Assembly (NCBI GenBank): GCA_963995525.1
Contig: OZ023206.1
Location: 2,804,100 to 2,868,099 of the forward strand
Direction of reading: 5' to 3'
DNA length: 64,000 bases
Source of the DNA: Escarpia spicata
Taxonomy: Eukaryota > Annelida > Polychaeta > Sabellida > Siboglinidae
Shown here: positions 48,301-56,172 of the stretch, one piece after another
How positions within the stretch are numbered: position 1 is the stretch's first letter
How the letters are laid out: the number at the start of each line of letters is the position of its first letter
Translations under genes and position numbers: made by a program
Notes under the pieces: generated by a model
The model's database searches: none
What the model was told of the DNA's origin: nothing
Seen by the model: the letters and a program-made list of their open reading frames with translations, nothing else

Positions 48301-51300
48301 TGCATCTGCTGTGTGAGGTTGATCGCGTCAATGATCAACTTGCCGGCTGCCCAACATCTGCAACCAAAGTGACCCATCAATACACACTGACCTGGGGTGG
48401 ACAAAGACTTGATCAATGGAGGAGCATTCATCCATTTAAGGAATTTCAGGCTCACCAGAAACCTCTAGTTGCACCTCCTTGAGACTCCCCAAAATCCTCC
48501 GACTGCAACCCCTTGAAAAAAAATGGGAGTCATGTTAACTCTACATAAATCCACAAAATACCTCCAAAGAAACACCCCACTGGGTTTTTTTCAAGAAAAA
48601 CAGGGAAGGGTGTGTGACCCTCATGCTCTCCTTGGAACCTGGATCACACCATTAGAGGGTTAAGTTATAAAAAAGCAATATAGAAAATAAGGGCTGCATC
48701 AACATGCTGGAAGACGTACATCACATCAGTGTATCACTTGCCTGGATGTTAAAGTTCTAGAGTAAGGCTTCTTAGCCTTGTCAGCTTTGTACTACCCACA
48801 TTTATTGATATACAGAAACAGATAAAATATGAGATCTAGATGCATATATTTTGTAAATGACACAAGAAACTCACATTTCTGAAAGATCATCCCTGGGTGG
48901 TAGCTCTGCTAGGTCATTCAAGTGGAGGTGTAGTGTCCTAGTCCACTCATCCACACAGGCCCAAATTTGAGGAAACAAACTGACCATTTGGACAACCATT
49001 TCTTCCAACTGGCTCGTTATCTCCTGAAATGTTTCAAGGACATCACGCCAGCGTCATCAATGGAATCTGAAGGTCATCAAGATGTTACAGAGTGAGGACT
49101 TATATAGAAGATGCCCGAGTCCATTCTGATACCTTGCTTCCAAATATACCCTAATGACTGATGTACTGGGCCACCCTATGTTTTGGGACACCATAAAAAT
49201 CTAGACAAATTATTAAATGTAATTGTTTTTTCCCTATGTATTCAGACTTCAGTTATTCATATTTCTGATGAGTGGGTACCAACTTTTTTCCAGATGCACT
49301 TGCAATGATGTGTCGCCCTTCTCTCAGCTACCAGCTGACCTTTACACATTTAGTAAGTCCCAGATGACACTGAGCATCTACATTTACAACACAGTTTGAG
49401 TGGGAAACATTTAACCAGCTGATCTTGTGGCTGTACATACGTTATCATAAATCATATAAAATGAAAAGTGCTGAAGTCGTCTGATTATTTTTTTGTTTTC
49501 TGTAGTATGCTATATGTATTACTACATTTGTCTCACTGGATATAATATCTATGGACATTCAGCCACCAAGAAATTAGTTACTAACAGTGTAATGTATGAC
49601 ACCCTGTTAATATCTGAGGTAGTTCTGTGGGAATTACATGTTTTGTTGCGATGGCGCAAATTTATATGCCATATATTGATAACAGATGTGTTTCTGTATG
49701 TGGCTGAGATGGGCAGAGAAGTGGGTATGGGCGGCGCTGCGGTCAAACATGGTACAACCTGTCACCCAATAAATAGTCTCTGAATAAGTGTGGGAAACTG
49801 GTACCAGACAGACTAAACATGGCTGAGGATGTAGTCCCAACATATAACATTTGGTTCATGGGACATAGTGTCATTCAGCCACTAGGAGAATAGTTAGTAG
49901 AAGGGTAATAGACAAGGTAACCATGGTGAAGTTACAAAGTTAGTAGAAAGGTAATAGATAAGGTAACCATGGTGAAGTTACAAAGTCAGTAGAAGGGTAA
50001 TACATAAGGTAACCATGGCGAAATTACAAAGCGAGGTTAACACCAGGGTAATAAAACGGGGACGACATGACGTCAGGATTCATTCTCATCCCTAATATTG
50101 GGACGGTGAATCTGAGAGTTATTTTTGTGCACAGTATGTTTTAGGAGAGCTGATAATTTAATTATCTTTAAGTGTCCCAATATATACGGTCATTACGGTA
50201 GATACGGTCATTACGGCTATGTACGGTCATTACGATACGTACGGTCATTACGGTACGTACGGTCATTACGGTACGTGCGGTCATTACGGTACGTGCGGTC
50301 ATTACGGTACGTGCGGTCATTACGGTGCGTGCGGTCATTACGATACGTACGGTCATTACGGTACGTACGGTCATTACGGTACGTGCGGTCATTACGGTAC
50401 GTGCGGTCATTACGGTACGTGCGGTCTTGTGTATCTTTGGTTATTATGTAGTCTAGGCCACCAAGTCTCCGCGGTCATTACGGTACGTGCGGTCATTACG
50501 GTACGTGCGGTCATTACGGTACGTGCGGTCATTACGGTACGTGCGGTCATTACGGTACGTGCGGTCATTACGGTACGTGCGGTCATTACGGTACGTGCGG
50601 TCATTACGGTACGTGCGGTCATTACGGTACGTGCGGTCATTACGGTACGTGCGGTCATTACGGTACGTGCGGTCATTACGGTACGTGCGGTCATTACGGT
50701 ACGTGCGGTCATTACGGTACGTGCGGTCATTACGGTGCGTGCGGTCATTACGATACGTACGGTCATTACGGTACGTACGGTCATTACGGTACGTGCGGTC
50801 ATTACGGTACGTGCGGTCATTACGGTACGTGCGGTCTTGTGTATCTTTGGTTATTATGTAGTCTAGGCCACCAAGTCTCCGCGGTCATTACGGTACGTGC
50901 GGTCATTACGGTACGTGCGGTCATTACGGTACGTGCGGTCATTACGGTACGTGCGGTCATTACGGTACGTGCGGTCATTACGGTACGTGCGGTCATTACG
51001 GTACGTGCGGTCATTACGGTACGTGCGGTCATTACGGTACGTGCGGTCTTGTGTAGTCTAGGCCACCAAGTCTCCGCTGGATAGCCGATGTAAAAACAGG
51101 ATAAATGAAAGGTCTAGCAGCACCGAGTTTATCAGGTGGTTGCAGTCAAATTTTAATTCAGAAATACACGTCAACTAAAACAATTATGTCTGATCTGGAT
51201 TAACAACAAATATACCGTAAATCATTAACATGTTCAGTGTTTCAGTTTACTTGGGAAAAACATATTATGTTTACCACATGGAATTATATACCACGATATT

Positions 51301-52413
51301 GCATAAGATTCCTAGGAGTAGAAATGTATAGTAATCTAGCAAACTCTAACTTCTAGAGGCTTTGACCCCTAGAAACAAGAGTAGTGAATGGGACCAAGAA
51401 CCTATATGTAACCAGTGGTGTATGTACTTCTTTATAGTTCTTCCAAGTTCCAACCATTTATTTTCAACACCTAAAAATACAAGATATTTGATAGTTGCCT
51501 TTCTGTGCATTATAAACAAATTTAATCAACCGTGACAAATCACAAGGCAAATAACTCATATGACATGTACTGATCTTTCATCAAACTGTATATTGTTTCT
51601 TCAAGTATAGTAATAGCTGTCTGTATAACATTTGATCAAAACATGTATTCCTTTGTTCACTTGCCTGTTTAAGGACAAACAGGTCCTGATTTTGATCAAT
51701 CTGCATTGTGCAATCAACGTCTTGTTCTAACATAAGAGCTGCAAATACAGGCAGAATCCCAGAGTTAGACATAACAGTTGTGTCAACATAACAGTTGTGT
51801 CAACATAACAGTTGTGTCAACATAACAGTTGTGTCAATGTAACATATGTATCAACATAACAGTTGTATCAACATAACAGTTGTGTCAACATAACAGTTGT
51901 GTCAACATAACATATGTGTCAACATAACATTTGTGTCAACATAACATTTGTGTCAACATAACAGTCGTGTTAACATAACAGGTATGTTAACATAACAAGT
52001 GTGTCAACATAAAACAGTTGTGTTAACATAACAGGTGCGTCAACATAACAGGTGTGTTAACATAACAGGTGTGTCAAAATAACAGGTGTGTTAACATAAC
52101 ATGTGCATCAACATAAAAGAATACAAGCACTTGTGTGGACTGGATTATAAAATCAATTCTTAAATAAAATACAGAAATATCCAATGACTGCAACAAAATT
52201 AAATAACACATTAAACGTGCTATTTAGTTTGTGTATGAAACAAGCATGATGTCACAGTGGATATTGTTAGGTTAGCTGCTAATTTAGAAGCACTTGAGGG
52301 AACAACAAAACGTTTACTACAAACATGATACCTTTATCTAGCCAATTATCGTGGATCTCCAAATTAACGGTCTCTTGATGCGTCACAAGTTCAGCAGCTT
52401 TTCTTGCAAGATC
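24295..52413 (-). CDS. STAT: STAT-family transcription factor, 13 internal exons
   Basis: STAT proteins carry cytokine/JAK signals to the nucleus: an SH2 domain binds phosphotyrosine, dimers form and bind DNA. Exons in transcript order: 52413-52332, 51738-51665, 49023-48875, 48357-48208, 46167-46084, 36042-35829, 35032-34934, 33989-33897, 32961-32826, 32473-32412, 26463-26339, 25009-24846, 24474-24295. All splice phases agree and no stop occurs in about 537 codons. Exons 1-4 fit the coiled coil and exons 5-8 the DNA-binding domain, with [10 protein letters not shown] at its end. Exons 9-11 give the linker ([21 protein letters not shown]) and exons 12-13 the SH2 domain, with the phosphate-binding arginine in GAFLLRF. 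The N-terminal domain and tyrosine tail were not found. Spacing and motifs look closest to the STAT5/6 type, but the sequence is divergent. Several introns hold retroelements and nearly all hold their own minisatellite. Confidence 0.88.
24480..24620. repeat. Short degenerate repeat, about 20 bp
   Basis: The words 'catatgacagatcacaacag' and 'gtcatat' recur several times in the intron between exons 12 and 13, with variable spacing. Confidence 0.6.
24846..25009 (-). CDS. STAT: STAT exon 12, start of SH2 domain
   Basis: The acceptor is tttttttaag|A and the donor A|gtgagc. [18 protein letters not shown] and FLLRF are a close match to STAT SH2 starts (GFISKERE..LLxxxPxGTFLLRFS). The arginine that contacts phosphotyrosine is kept, while the usual serine after FLLRF is a cysteine. 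An alternative donor, T|gtgagaag, directly after FLLRF would give the same phase and remove about 26 residues. Confidence 0.85.
25160..25455. repeat. 34-bp minisatellite, about 9 copies
   Basis: The unit gatgctgacagggcctggtt plus aggatctgtctaaa repeats with few changes in the intron between STAT exons 11 and 12. It directly adjoins the 3' end of the LINE fragment. Confidence 0.92.
25460..26318 (-). pseudogene. LINE reverse transcriptase fragment with internal 21-bp expansion
   Basis: On the minus strand from about 26318 the text runs [14 protein letters not shown], then [13 protein letters not shown] (block before the active site), then a worn FVDNV-type loop in place of F/YADD. Next comes a run of about 7 units of a 7-residue motif (TADRHKE), and then [28 protein letters not shown] and a C-terminal [15 protein letters not shown] segment. 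This is the order of RTE-like endonuclease-reverse transcriptases. Stops and frameshifts occur throughout. It is old and sits in a STAT intron. Confidence 0.8.
25905..26040 (-). repeat. 21-bp minisatellite inside LINE coding sequence
   Basis: The unit cagtcggctgtctccttgtgt repeats about 7 times at exactly the place where the reverse transcriptase reads ...HKETADRHKE.... The period keeps the reading frame. Confidence 0.85.
26339..26463 (-). CDS. STAT: STAT exon 11, linker domain
   Basis: The acceptor is tttgtctag|AAT and the donor GG|gtaaat. It contains [13 protein letters not shown], the hallmark FxFWxWF motif of the STAT linker, then PLEKEWLGG, leading in phase into the GFLSKK start of the SH2 domain in exon 12. 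Confidence 0.88.
26470..27780. other. STAT intron, no gene seen
   Basis: AT-rich sequence precedes the CR1 element. Near 26790-26840 and 27150-27260 there are repeated 'caagaacattc' words, probably remnants of a dispersed repeat. Confidence 0.5.
27828..30737 (-). pseudogene. CR1-like ORF2, endonuclease and reverse transcriptase
   Basis: The endonuclease start reads [15 protein letters not shown] and IIGITESWA (about 30570-30500). A later piece has [11 protein letters not shown] (about 30000), the conserved SDH block of APE endonucleases. The reverse transcriptase shows [12 protein letters not shown] (about 29300), [14 protein letters not shown] (about 28900), [22 protein letters not shown] (about 28720) and FADDTKVF (about 28650, the catalytic loop). 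The C-terminus reads [18 protein letters not shown] and ends near 27828 with YLRRTGYT. The reverse transcriptase core at 28459-29112 is open for 217 codons. Stops near 28450, 28110 and 27965, and breaks between 29112 and 29179 and at 30054-30426, disable it. Confidence 0.92.
30845..31874 (-). pseudogene. CR1-like ORF1 with zinc-finger and esterase-like domains
   Basis: The start reads [22 protein letters not shown] with a further Cys pair (FQCIGCW), a PHD-like zinc finger, followed by a charged Lys/Glu/Arg-rich linker and a possible coiled coil. After a frame change near 31400 comes VFMGDSILR (about 31230), LVHVGANN (about 31090) and IILSGILPV (about 30970). These are the GDS, GxN and further blocks of an SGNH hydrolase fold, as known in ORF1 proteins of some CR1/L2 elements. 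The serine in GDSIL is kept. Confidence 0.8.
31890..32405. other. STAT intron, no gene seen
   Basis: The short minus-strand frame at 31970-32281 has no recognisable content. Confidence 0.5.
32412..32473 (-). CDS. STAT: STAT exon 10, small linker exon
   Basis: The acceptor is ttttgtag|AA and the donor GAG|gtttgtaag. The 62-base exon encodes [19 protein letters not shown]. It bridges exon 9 (one base over) and exon 11 (phase 0) exactly. The content fits the 'ISWSxFNREN' part of the STAT linker only loosely, so support comes from position and phase. Confidence 0.6.
32690..32830 (-). repeat. 27-bp minisatellite built from the end of STAT exon 9 and its splice donor
   Basis: The unit on the minus strand is about CTGGGTCATGTCGCATTCAG plus TGAGTAC. 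It contains nine in-frame codons and a gtgagt donor. About five or six copies follow the exon. Some have gttagt instead of gtgagt. Confidence 0.85.
32826..32961 (-). CDS. STAT: STAT exon 9, start of linker domain
   Basis: The acceptor is tttgtttcag|AAT and the donor TTCA|gtgagt. The text [17 protein letters not shown] and [10 protein letters not shown] matches the STAT linker pattern 'W.x(L/V)(A/S)E(V/M)L...F...LN..QL..L'. It starts in phase 0 after exon 8. The donor used could be any of several duplicated copies (see the 27-bp array). Confidence 0.88.
32897..32970 (-). other. Polypyrimidine and acceptor of exon 9
   Basis: The minus strand reads catttgtttcag before AATGGG at 32961, a strong acceptor that fixes the exon start. 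Confidence 0.5.
33040..33835. repeat. 22-bp CA-rich minisatellite
   Basis: The unit is about aaacacacatgcacactcacac, repeated about 35 times with many length variants. It fills the intron between STAT exons 8 and 9. The His/Thr-rich and Cys/Val-rich frames here are by-products. Confidence 0.95.
33897..33989 (-). CDS. STAT: STAT exon 8, end of DNA-binding domain
   Basis: The acceptor is cttacaccag|GTG and the donor CAG|gtagga. Thirty-one codons, [13 protein letters not shown] and [11 protein letters not shown], match the STAT pattern 'LPVVVIxxxxQ...ATVLWDNAFAEP'. This is among the clearest STAT signatures in the window. Confidence 0.88.
34190..34455. repeat. 28-bp minisatellite, about 9 copies
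   Basis: The unit gccagtatgtttagttcagt plus cgtatatt repeats in the intron between exons 7 and 8. Degenerate 'cagttcagt' and 'attaagttgagtca' repeats extend to about 34730. Confidence 0.92.
34934..35032 (-). CDS. STAT: STAT exon 7, DNA-binding domain
   Basis: The acceptor is tttatctacag|GTC and the donor CAG|gtacat. Thirty-three codons in phase 0 include [15 protein letters not shown], which corresponds to the 'VTEEKFxLxFExxF' strand region of STATs. Confidence 0.75.
35090..35800. repeat. 25-bp minisatellite, about 28 copies
   Basis: The unit ccaatcacctttatcacact plus ccttg or gtgcc repeats in the intron between exons 6 and 7. The left half is more regular than the right. Confidence 0.93.
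35829..36042 (-). CDS. STAT: STAT exon 6, DNA-binding domain
   Basis: The acceptor is ccctcctctag|T and the donor AAG|gtaact. Seventy-one codons, with [15 protein letters not shown] and [15 protein letters not shown]. The last segment matches the 'xGxLxxxFxxxxLK' strand of the STAT DNA-binding domain, and the earlier [16 protein letters not shown] fits the strand before it. Confidence 0.85.
36063..36413. repeat. GACA tetranucleotide microsatellite
   Basis: Pure and interrupted (gaca)n and (agac)n begin only 21 bases from the acceptor of STAT exon 6. A segment gagcttgacagaaagagaga occurs twice (36138 and 36286), so part of the tract duplicated as a block. Confidence 0.95.
36420..36845. other. 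STAT intron, no gene seen
   Basis: Non-coding, AT-rich sequence between the GACA tract and the SINE. It has short direct repeats such as 'aacaacctctctagagcgacca' near 36495 and a diverged copy near 36545. Confidence 0.5.
36850..37105 (+). mobile_element. tRNA-derived SINE
   Basis: The head gcgtagtggttaacacatcc fits a pol III A box (TAGTGGTTAAC), and gatcaaaaccc about 35 bases later fits a worn B box. The rest of the head (cgcctggcatgccagtgctc) resembles a tRNA body. A unique body follows (ctcgtgactcggagataatg, then gaggacgacaagcaccctgg). The worn B box suggests it is silent. Confidence 0.7.
37205..46055. repeat. 42-bp satellite array, about 210 copies, inside a STAT intron
   Basis: The unit is actacaactagaagagtaga plus cctacaccttcctgacccactc. 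Because 42 is 14 codons, frames up to 1132 codons stay open on the minus strand (14-residue [14 protein letters not shown]), but these carry no sign of being a protein. Three zones differ: 37.2-40.2 kb (cactcactac type), 40.24-45.45 kb (a higher-order repeat of 1982 bp) and 45.46-46.05 kb (diverged cacccattac type, the right edge). The array ends 29 bases from STAT exon 5. Confidence 0.97.
40240..45455. repeat. 1982-bp higher-order repeat within the 42-bp array, about 2.6 copies
   Basis: Landmarks recur at a fixed offset of 1982 bases, for example the aattagaagaacagacc variant at 40956, 42938 and 44920. Copies are nearly identical; one visible change is catccaaaccc at 42243 versus catcctgaccc at 44225. 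1982 is not a multiple of 42 (47 x 42 + 8), owing to odd units such as the cccaccaactc insert. A 294-bp (7 x 42) duplication lies inside each copy (40837 and 41131). Confidence 0.9.
46084..46167 (-). CDS. STAT: STAT exon 5, coiled coil to DNA-binding domain
   Basis: The acceptor is attttacag|G and the donor TTTG|gtaagt. The text [20 protein letters not shown] fits the STAT stretch 'xFxxEKQPPQVLKTxTKF' that opens the DNA-binding domain. An inner acceptor (tatag|TG, about 46152) exists, but only the outer one matches the phase of exon 4. Confidence 0.75.
46168..46520. other. STAT intron, no gene seen
   Basis: AT-rich unique sequence between exon 5 and the 29-bp array. Confidence 0.5.
46530..48185. 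repeat. 29-bp minisatellite, about 57 copies
   Basis: The unit aggtcacagtgtgttgagtg plus tttgtcaag repeats in the intron between exons 4 and 5, up to 23 bases from the donor of exon 4. Variants (accaagagctgac, catgaagtcacagtgag) recur in order at offsets of 8 and 11 units, so blocks were duplicated. Confidence 0.95.
48208..48357 (-). CDS. STAT: STAT exon 4, coiled coil
   Basis: The acceptor is ttggttgcag|A and the donor AACAG|gtatga. It encodes an amphipathic, Glu/Lys-rich helix ([19 protein letters not shown]) after [20 protein letters not shown], which resembles the 'WCEKLAEIIWQNRQQI' helix of STAT5. It leads in phase into exon 5. Confidence 0.75.
48358..48874. other. STAT intron, no repeat array seen
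   Basis: This is one of the few STAT introns here without a tandem array. Confidence 0.5.
48875..49023 (-). CDS. STAT: STAT exon 3, coiled coil
   Basis: The acceptor is catttcag|GAG and the donor AAAT|gtgagt. The text [21 protein letters not shown] and [18 protein letters not shown] is helical. It begins in phase 0 and leaves two bases that join exon 4 as an isoleucine codon. Identity as STAT rests on order and phase. Confidence 0.7.
49024..49885. other. STAT intron, no gene seen
   Basis: Unique AT-rich sequence. The plus-strand frame at 49493-49783 has no recognisable content. Confidence 0.5.
49888..50035. repeat. Short tandem repeat, three copies of about 50 bp
   Basis: The unit holds tagtagaagggtaatagaca, aggtaaccatggtgaa and gttacaaag, three times in succession. 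Confidence 0.8.
50185..51045. repeat. 18-bp CpG-rich minisatellite in three blocks
   Basis: The unit ggtcattacggtacgtgc repeats in three blocks (50185-50424, 50473-50834, 50882-51045). They are separated by a 48-base spacer that starts tcttgtgtatctttggttat; the third copy of the spacer, after 51045, lacks its middle. Blocks two and three and the spacer repeat at an offset of 410 bases. Each unit has three CpG dinucleotides and an ACGTG core. Confidence 0.96.
51100..51660. other. STAT intron, no gene seen
   Basis: AT-rich unique sequence upstream of exon 2 in genome order. Confidence 0.5.
51665..51738 (-). CDS. STAT: STAT exon 2, coiled coil
   Basis: The acceptor is gtatttgcag|CT. The exon encodes [20 protein letters not shown], which fits the 'L..VQDLQDEFDF' region of STAT coiled coils. 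The only donor giving the phase needed by exon 3 is CAG|GCAAGT, a GC donor with otherwise perfect consensus. Confidence 0.65.
51775..52125. repeat. 17-bp minisatellite, about 20 copies
   Basis: The unit cataacagttgtgtcaa repeats in the intron between exons 1 and 2. The right half drifts to 'ggtgtgttaacataaca'. Confidence 0.95.
52332..52413 (-). CDS. STAT: STAT exon 1 of this window, coiled coil
   Basis: The acceptor is aaatgtcag|GAT and the donor AAAG|gtatca. The text [20 protein letters not shown] is helical and leaves one base that completes an alanine codon with exon 2. It is an internal exon; more 5' exons must lie at higher coordinates, perhaps beyond 64000. Confidence 0.6.
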
Positions 52414-52439
52414 CTGACATTTTAAAGACACAGAGAGCG

Positions 52440-53390
52440 TATACAAAGGATTGAGACTCAGAAGAGAGTATTAAAAGGATTGAGACAAGCCTCTCTGAAA
52501 ATTTAAAGGAATAAGACAAGTCTCTCTCAACATGATAGTATTCAAAGGATTAAGACAAGTCACACTCAAAATGAGAGTATTCAAAGGATTGAGACAAGTC
52601 ACCCTCAAAACGAGAGTATTCAAAGGATTAAGATAACCCTCTCTCAAGGTGATAGTATTAAAAGGATTAAGACAAGTCACCTTCAAAAAGAGAGTATTCA
52701 AAGGATTGATACAAGTCTCTCTCAACATGATAGTATTCAAAGGATTAAGATAACCCTCTCTCAAGGTGATAGTATTAAAAGGATTAAGACAAGTCACCTT
52801 CAAAAAGAGAGTATTCAAAGGATTGATACAAGTCTCTCTCAACATGATAGTATTCAAAGGATTAAGACAAGTCACACTCAAAATGAGAGTATTCAAAGGA
52901 TTAAGACAAGTCACACTCAAACTGAGAGCTTTTCTCAAGACGATAGTATTCAAAGGATTAAGACATAAGACAAATAAGAGTATTCTAAATATTGAGACAA
53001 GCCTCTCTAAAGATTATAGTATTCAATGGATAGAGACAATATTTAATGGATTGAAACAAGCGTCTCTCATGAGAGAGGATTCAATGGATTGAGACAAGTC
53101 TATCTCATGAGAGTATTCAATGGATTGAGACAAGCCTCTCTTATGAGAGAGGATTCAATGGATTGAGACAAGTCTCTCTCAGAAGAGAGTATTCAATGGA
53201 TTCCAACAAGCCTCTGACATGAGTGATTATTCAAGGATGTGACAAGCCTCTCTCATGAGTGAGTATTCAATGGATTGAGACAAGTCTCTCTCATGAGTGA
53301 GTATTCAATGGATTGAGACAAGCCTCTCTCATGAGAAAGTATTCAATGGATTGAGACAAGCCTCTCTGAGAAGAGAGGATTTAATTAGTC
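52440..53390. repeat. 39-bp minisatellite grading into a 37-38-bp form
   Basis: The unit gtattcaaaggattaagaca plus agtcacactcaaaatgaga (39) runs to about 52980, then attcaatggattgagacaag plus cctctctcatgagagag (37-38) runs to 53390. The second form reappears at 63757-64000 in the same orientation. Confidence 0.93.
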
Positions 53391-53394
53391 AGGT

Positions 53395-53930
53395 TGCTTA
53401 GCGACATATGTTTGGGATATCAGGACAGACCGGATAAAAGCACCAAATTTTTTCCACAGCTTCTTTGAGTTATTTGCTTTCACTTTTTGATAGGAGTCCA
53501 CAACTTTTTATTTTGGTGGGTCCATTATTTGTCACCCCCGAAACAACCAGTTGTTGTTTTACTACATTTCATAATTGGCAATGGATACTGACTGGATAAC
53601 TTCATAAACCATTTTGTTCTGCTTAGACATGTTAGTAGCTTTTACTTTTTGATCAGAGTCAACAGTTTTATTTGGGTGGGTCCATTACATTTCACCCACA
53701 ATCAACTGAAATATGCCGTTTTACTACATTTCCCCATTGGATATGGATACAGTCCAGTTAATTTCATCAAACGTTTTTGTTTCCTTAGATTATAAGCTTT
53801 TACTTTTTGATTGGAGCCACCAATTATTTTGGGTGGGTCCATTATTTTTCACCTCCAATTAACAGAGATCTGAAGTTTTACCATAGTTCTCCATTGGATA
53901 TGGATACAGATCTAACAGAAACAGATTCAA
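53395..53930 (+). repeat. Three tandem modules of about 160 bp, inverted relative to 63330-63762
   Basis: The module contains 'cttttactttttgatygga' and 'gggtgggtccattatttt', at 53479, 53639 and 53800. The outer edge reads ttagtcaggttgcttagcga. The reverse complement of 63330-63762 shows the same edge and the same three modules. Confidence 0.8.
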
Positions 53931-54589
53931 TTGGTAGACCATATAAATGTGTTTAATTTGTCATGTAAGGCTGCTTTGTATCATATGTGTTTGTGAAGTA
54001 ATGGCTTTTACAGCAATTACAGCAGTATCCACTCCGAAGTGTTATTTTACACAGTTCCATACGATTACTATCTTTGAACAATGTCAACTCAATATGTCAC
54101 ACAATGAGCTGCAACGCACATTCATTATAGAAATCATATTTGACATAACTGAATGTACACACGTTGCATTGTCCAGTGCACATAAGTCTTCTTTTATAAC
54201 ATCGTCTATGGAAGTGCTTGACTGCCTCTTGGCAGATTGTGGCTCCCAGCTAGCTTCAGATGAGTTCCTTTGCCATGCTTCTCTCTTGTAGAATGTTTGA
54301 TACTGCTGGTGCGGTACGTATCCCAGATGATGTCGACCCTTTTGGAGTTCGCTAAGTTTGACGATGTGAAGAACAAAGACAACGTCAGCATACTCATCAA
54401 ACGTGGTGACGTTGGTTGTGGTTAGCAGATGAACCATAGCAACTCCGTCAAGAACTTTGGCATCAAAGGATGTGGGGGGTTCTTTCTTACCTTTTCCCAT
54501 CAGGATATAGTAGATCAGATTTCTTTCTGATGTGTAGTTGTCCGCAGTCACACAAGGAGGGAGGGTATGGATGGTTTTCATGTTTGAAA

Positions 54590-56172
54590 AAAGTACTCAT
54601 GCTGAAGTCTCTGTGCTGCATGACGATGTACAACTGAGAGGAGAGAGGGTCACGTCATGCTGGAGTCTCTGTGCTGCATGACGATGTAGAACTGAGAGGA
54701 GAGGGTCACGTCATGCTGGAGTCTCTGTGCTGCATGACAATGTAGAACTGAGAGGAGAGGGTCACGTCATGCTGGAGTCTCTGTGCTGCATGACGATGTA
54801 GAACTGAGAGGAGAGGGTCACGTCATGCTGGAGTCTCTGTGCTGCATGACGATGTAGAACTGAGAGGAGAGGGTCACGTCATGCTGGAGTCTCTGTGCTG
54901 CATGACAATGTAGAACTGAGAGGAGAGGGTCACGTCATGCTGGAGTCTCTGTGCTGCATGACGATGTAGAACTGAGAGGAGAGAGTCACGTCATGCTGGA
55001 GTCTCTGTGCTGCATGACGATGTACAACTGAGAGGAGAGGGTCACGTCATGCTGGGGTCTCTGTGCTGCATGACGATGTACAACTGAGAGGAGAGGGTCA
55101 CGTCATGCTGGGGTCTCTGTGCTGCATGACGATGTACAACTGAGAGGAGAGGGTCACGTCATGCTGGAGTCTCTGTGCTGCATGACGATGTACAACTGAG
55201 AGGAGAGGGTCACGTCATGCTGGAGTCTCTGTGCTGCATGACGATGTACAACTGAGAGGAGAGGGTCACGTCATGTTGGAGTCTCTGTGCTGCATGACGA
55301 TGTACAACTGAGAGGAGAGGGTCAAGTCATGTTGGAGTCTCTGTGCTGCATGACGATGTACAACTGAGAGGAGAGGGTCACGTCATGCTGGAGTCTCTGT
55401 GCTGCATGACGATGTACAACTGAGAGGAGAGGGTCACGTCATGTTGGAGTCTCTGTGCTGCATGACGATGTACAACTGAGAGGAGAGGGTCACGTCATGC
55501 TGGAGTCTCTGTGCTGCATGACGATGTACAACTGAGAGGAGAGGGTCACGTCATGCTGGAGTCTCTGTGCTGCATGACGATGTACAACTGAGAGGAGAGG
55601 GTCACGTCATGCTGGAGTCTCTGGGCTGCATGACGATGTATAACTGAGAGGAGAGGGTCACGTCATGTTGGAGTCTCTGTACTGCATGACGATGTAGAAC
55701 TGAGAGGAGAGGGTCACGTCATGCTGGAGTCTCTGTGCTGCATGACGATGTACAACTGAGAGGAGAGGGTCACGTCATGCTGGAGTCTCTGTGCTGCATG
55801 ACGATGTACAACTGAGAGGAGAGGGTCACGTCATGCTGGAGTCTCTGTGCTGCATGACGATGTACAACTGAGAGGAGAGGGTCACGTCATGCTGGAGTCT
55901 CTGTGCTGCATGACGATGTACAACTGAGAGGAGAGGGTCACGTCATGCTGGAGTCTCTGTGCTGCATGACGATGTACAACTGAGAGGAGAGGGTCACGTC
56001 ATGCTGGAGTCTCTGTGCTGCATGACGATGTACAACTGAGAGGAGAGGGTCACGTCATGCTGGAGTCTCTGTGCTGCATGACGATGTACAACTGAGAGGA
56101 GAGGGTCACGTCATGCTGGAGTCTCTGTGCTGCATGACGATGTAGAACTGAGAGGAGAGGGTCACGTCATTC
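54590..56172 (-). repeat. 56-bp minisatellite seeded from coding sequence, about 28 copies
   Basis: The minus-strand unit encodes part of SSQLYIVMQHRDSSM, then returns to its start. At the high-coordinate edge it grows out of ...SMLKNDVTL... and at the low edge it passes into ...STFFKHENHPYPP.... Both neighbours are family sequence, so the array sits between adjacent codons. The period of 56 breaks the frame. Confidence 0.93.

Noticed and set aside
49493..49783. Plus-strand 96-codon frame with hydrophobic start
   Set aside because: It has no homology that I recognise and no splice or promoter support, and it lies within a STAT intron.
50185..51045. A CpG-island promoter
   Set aside because: The CpG density comes from an 18-bp tandem unit, not from promoter-like unique sequence. 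No transcript start or exon is nearby.
53947..54291. Plus-strand 114-codon frame
   Set aside because: It overlaps the C-terminal end of family copy 2 on the other strand and has no recognisable content.
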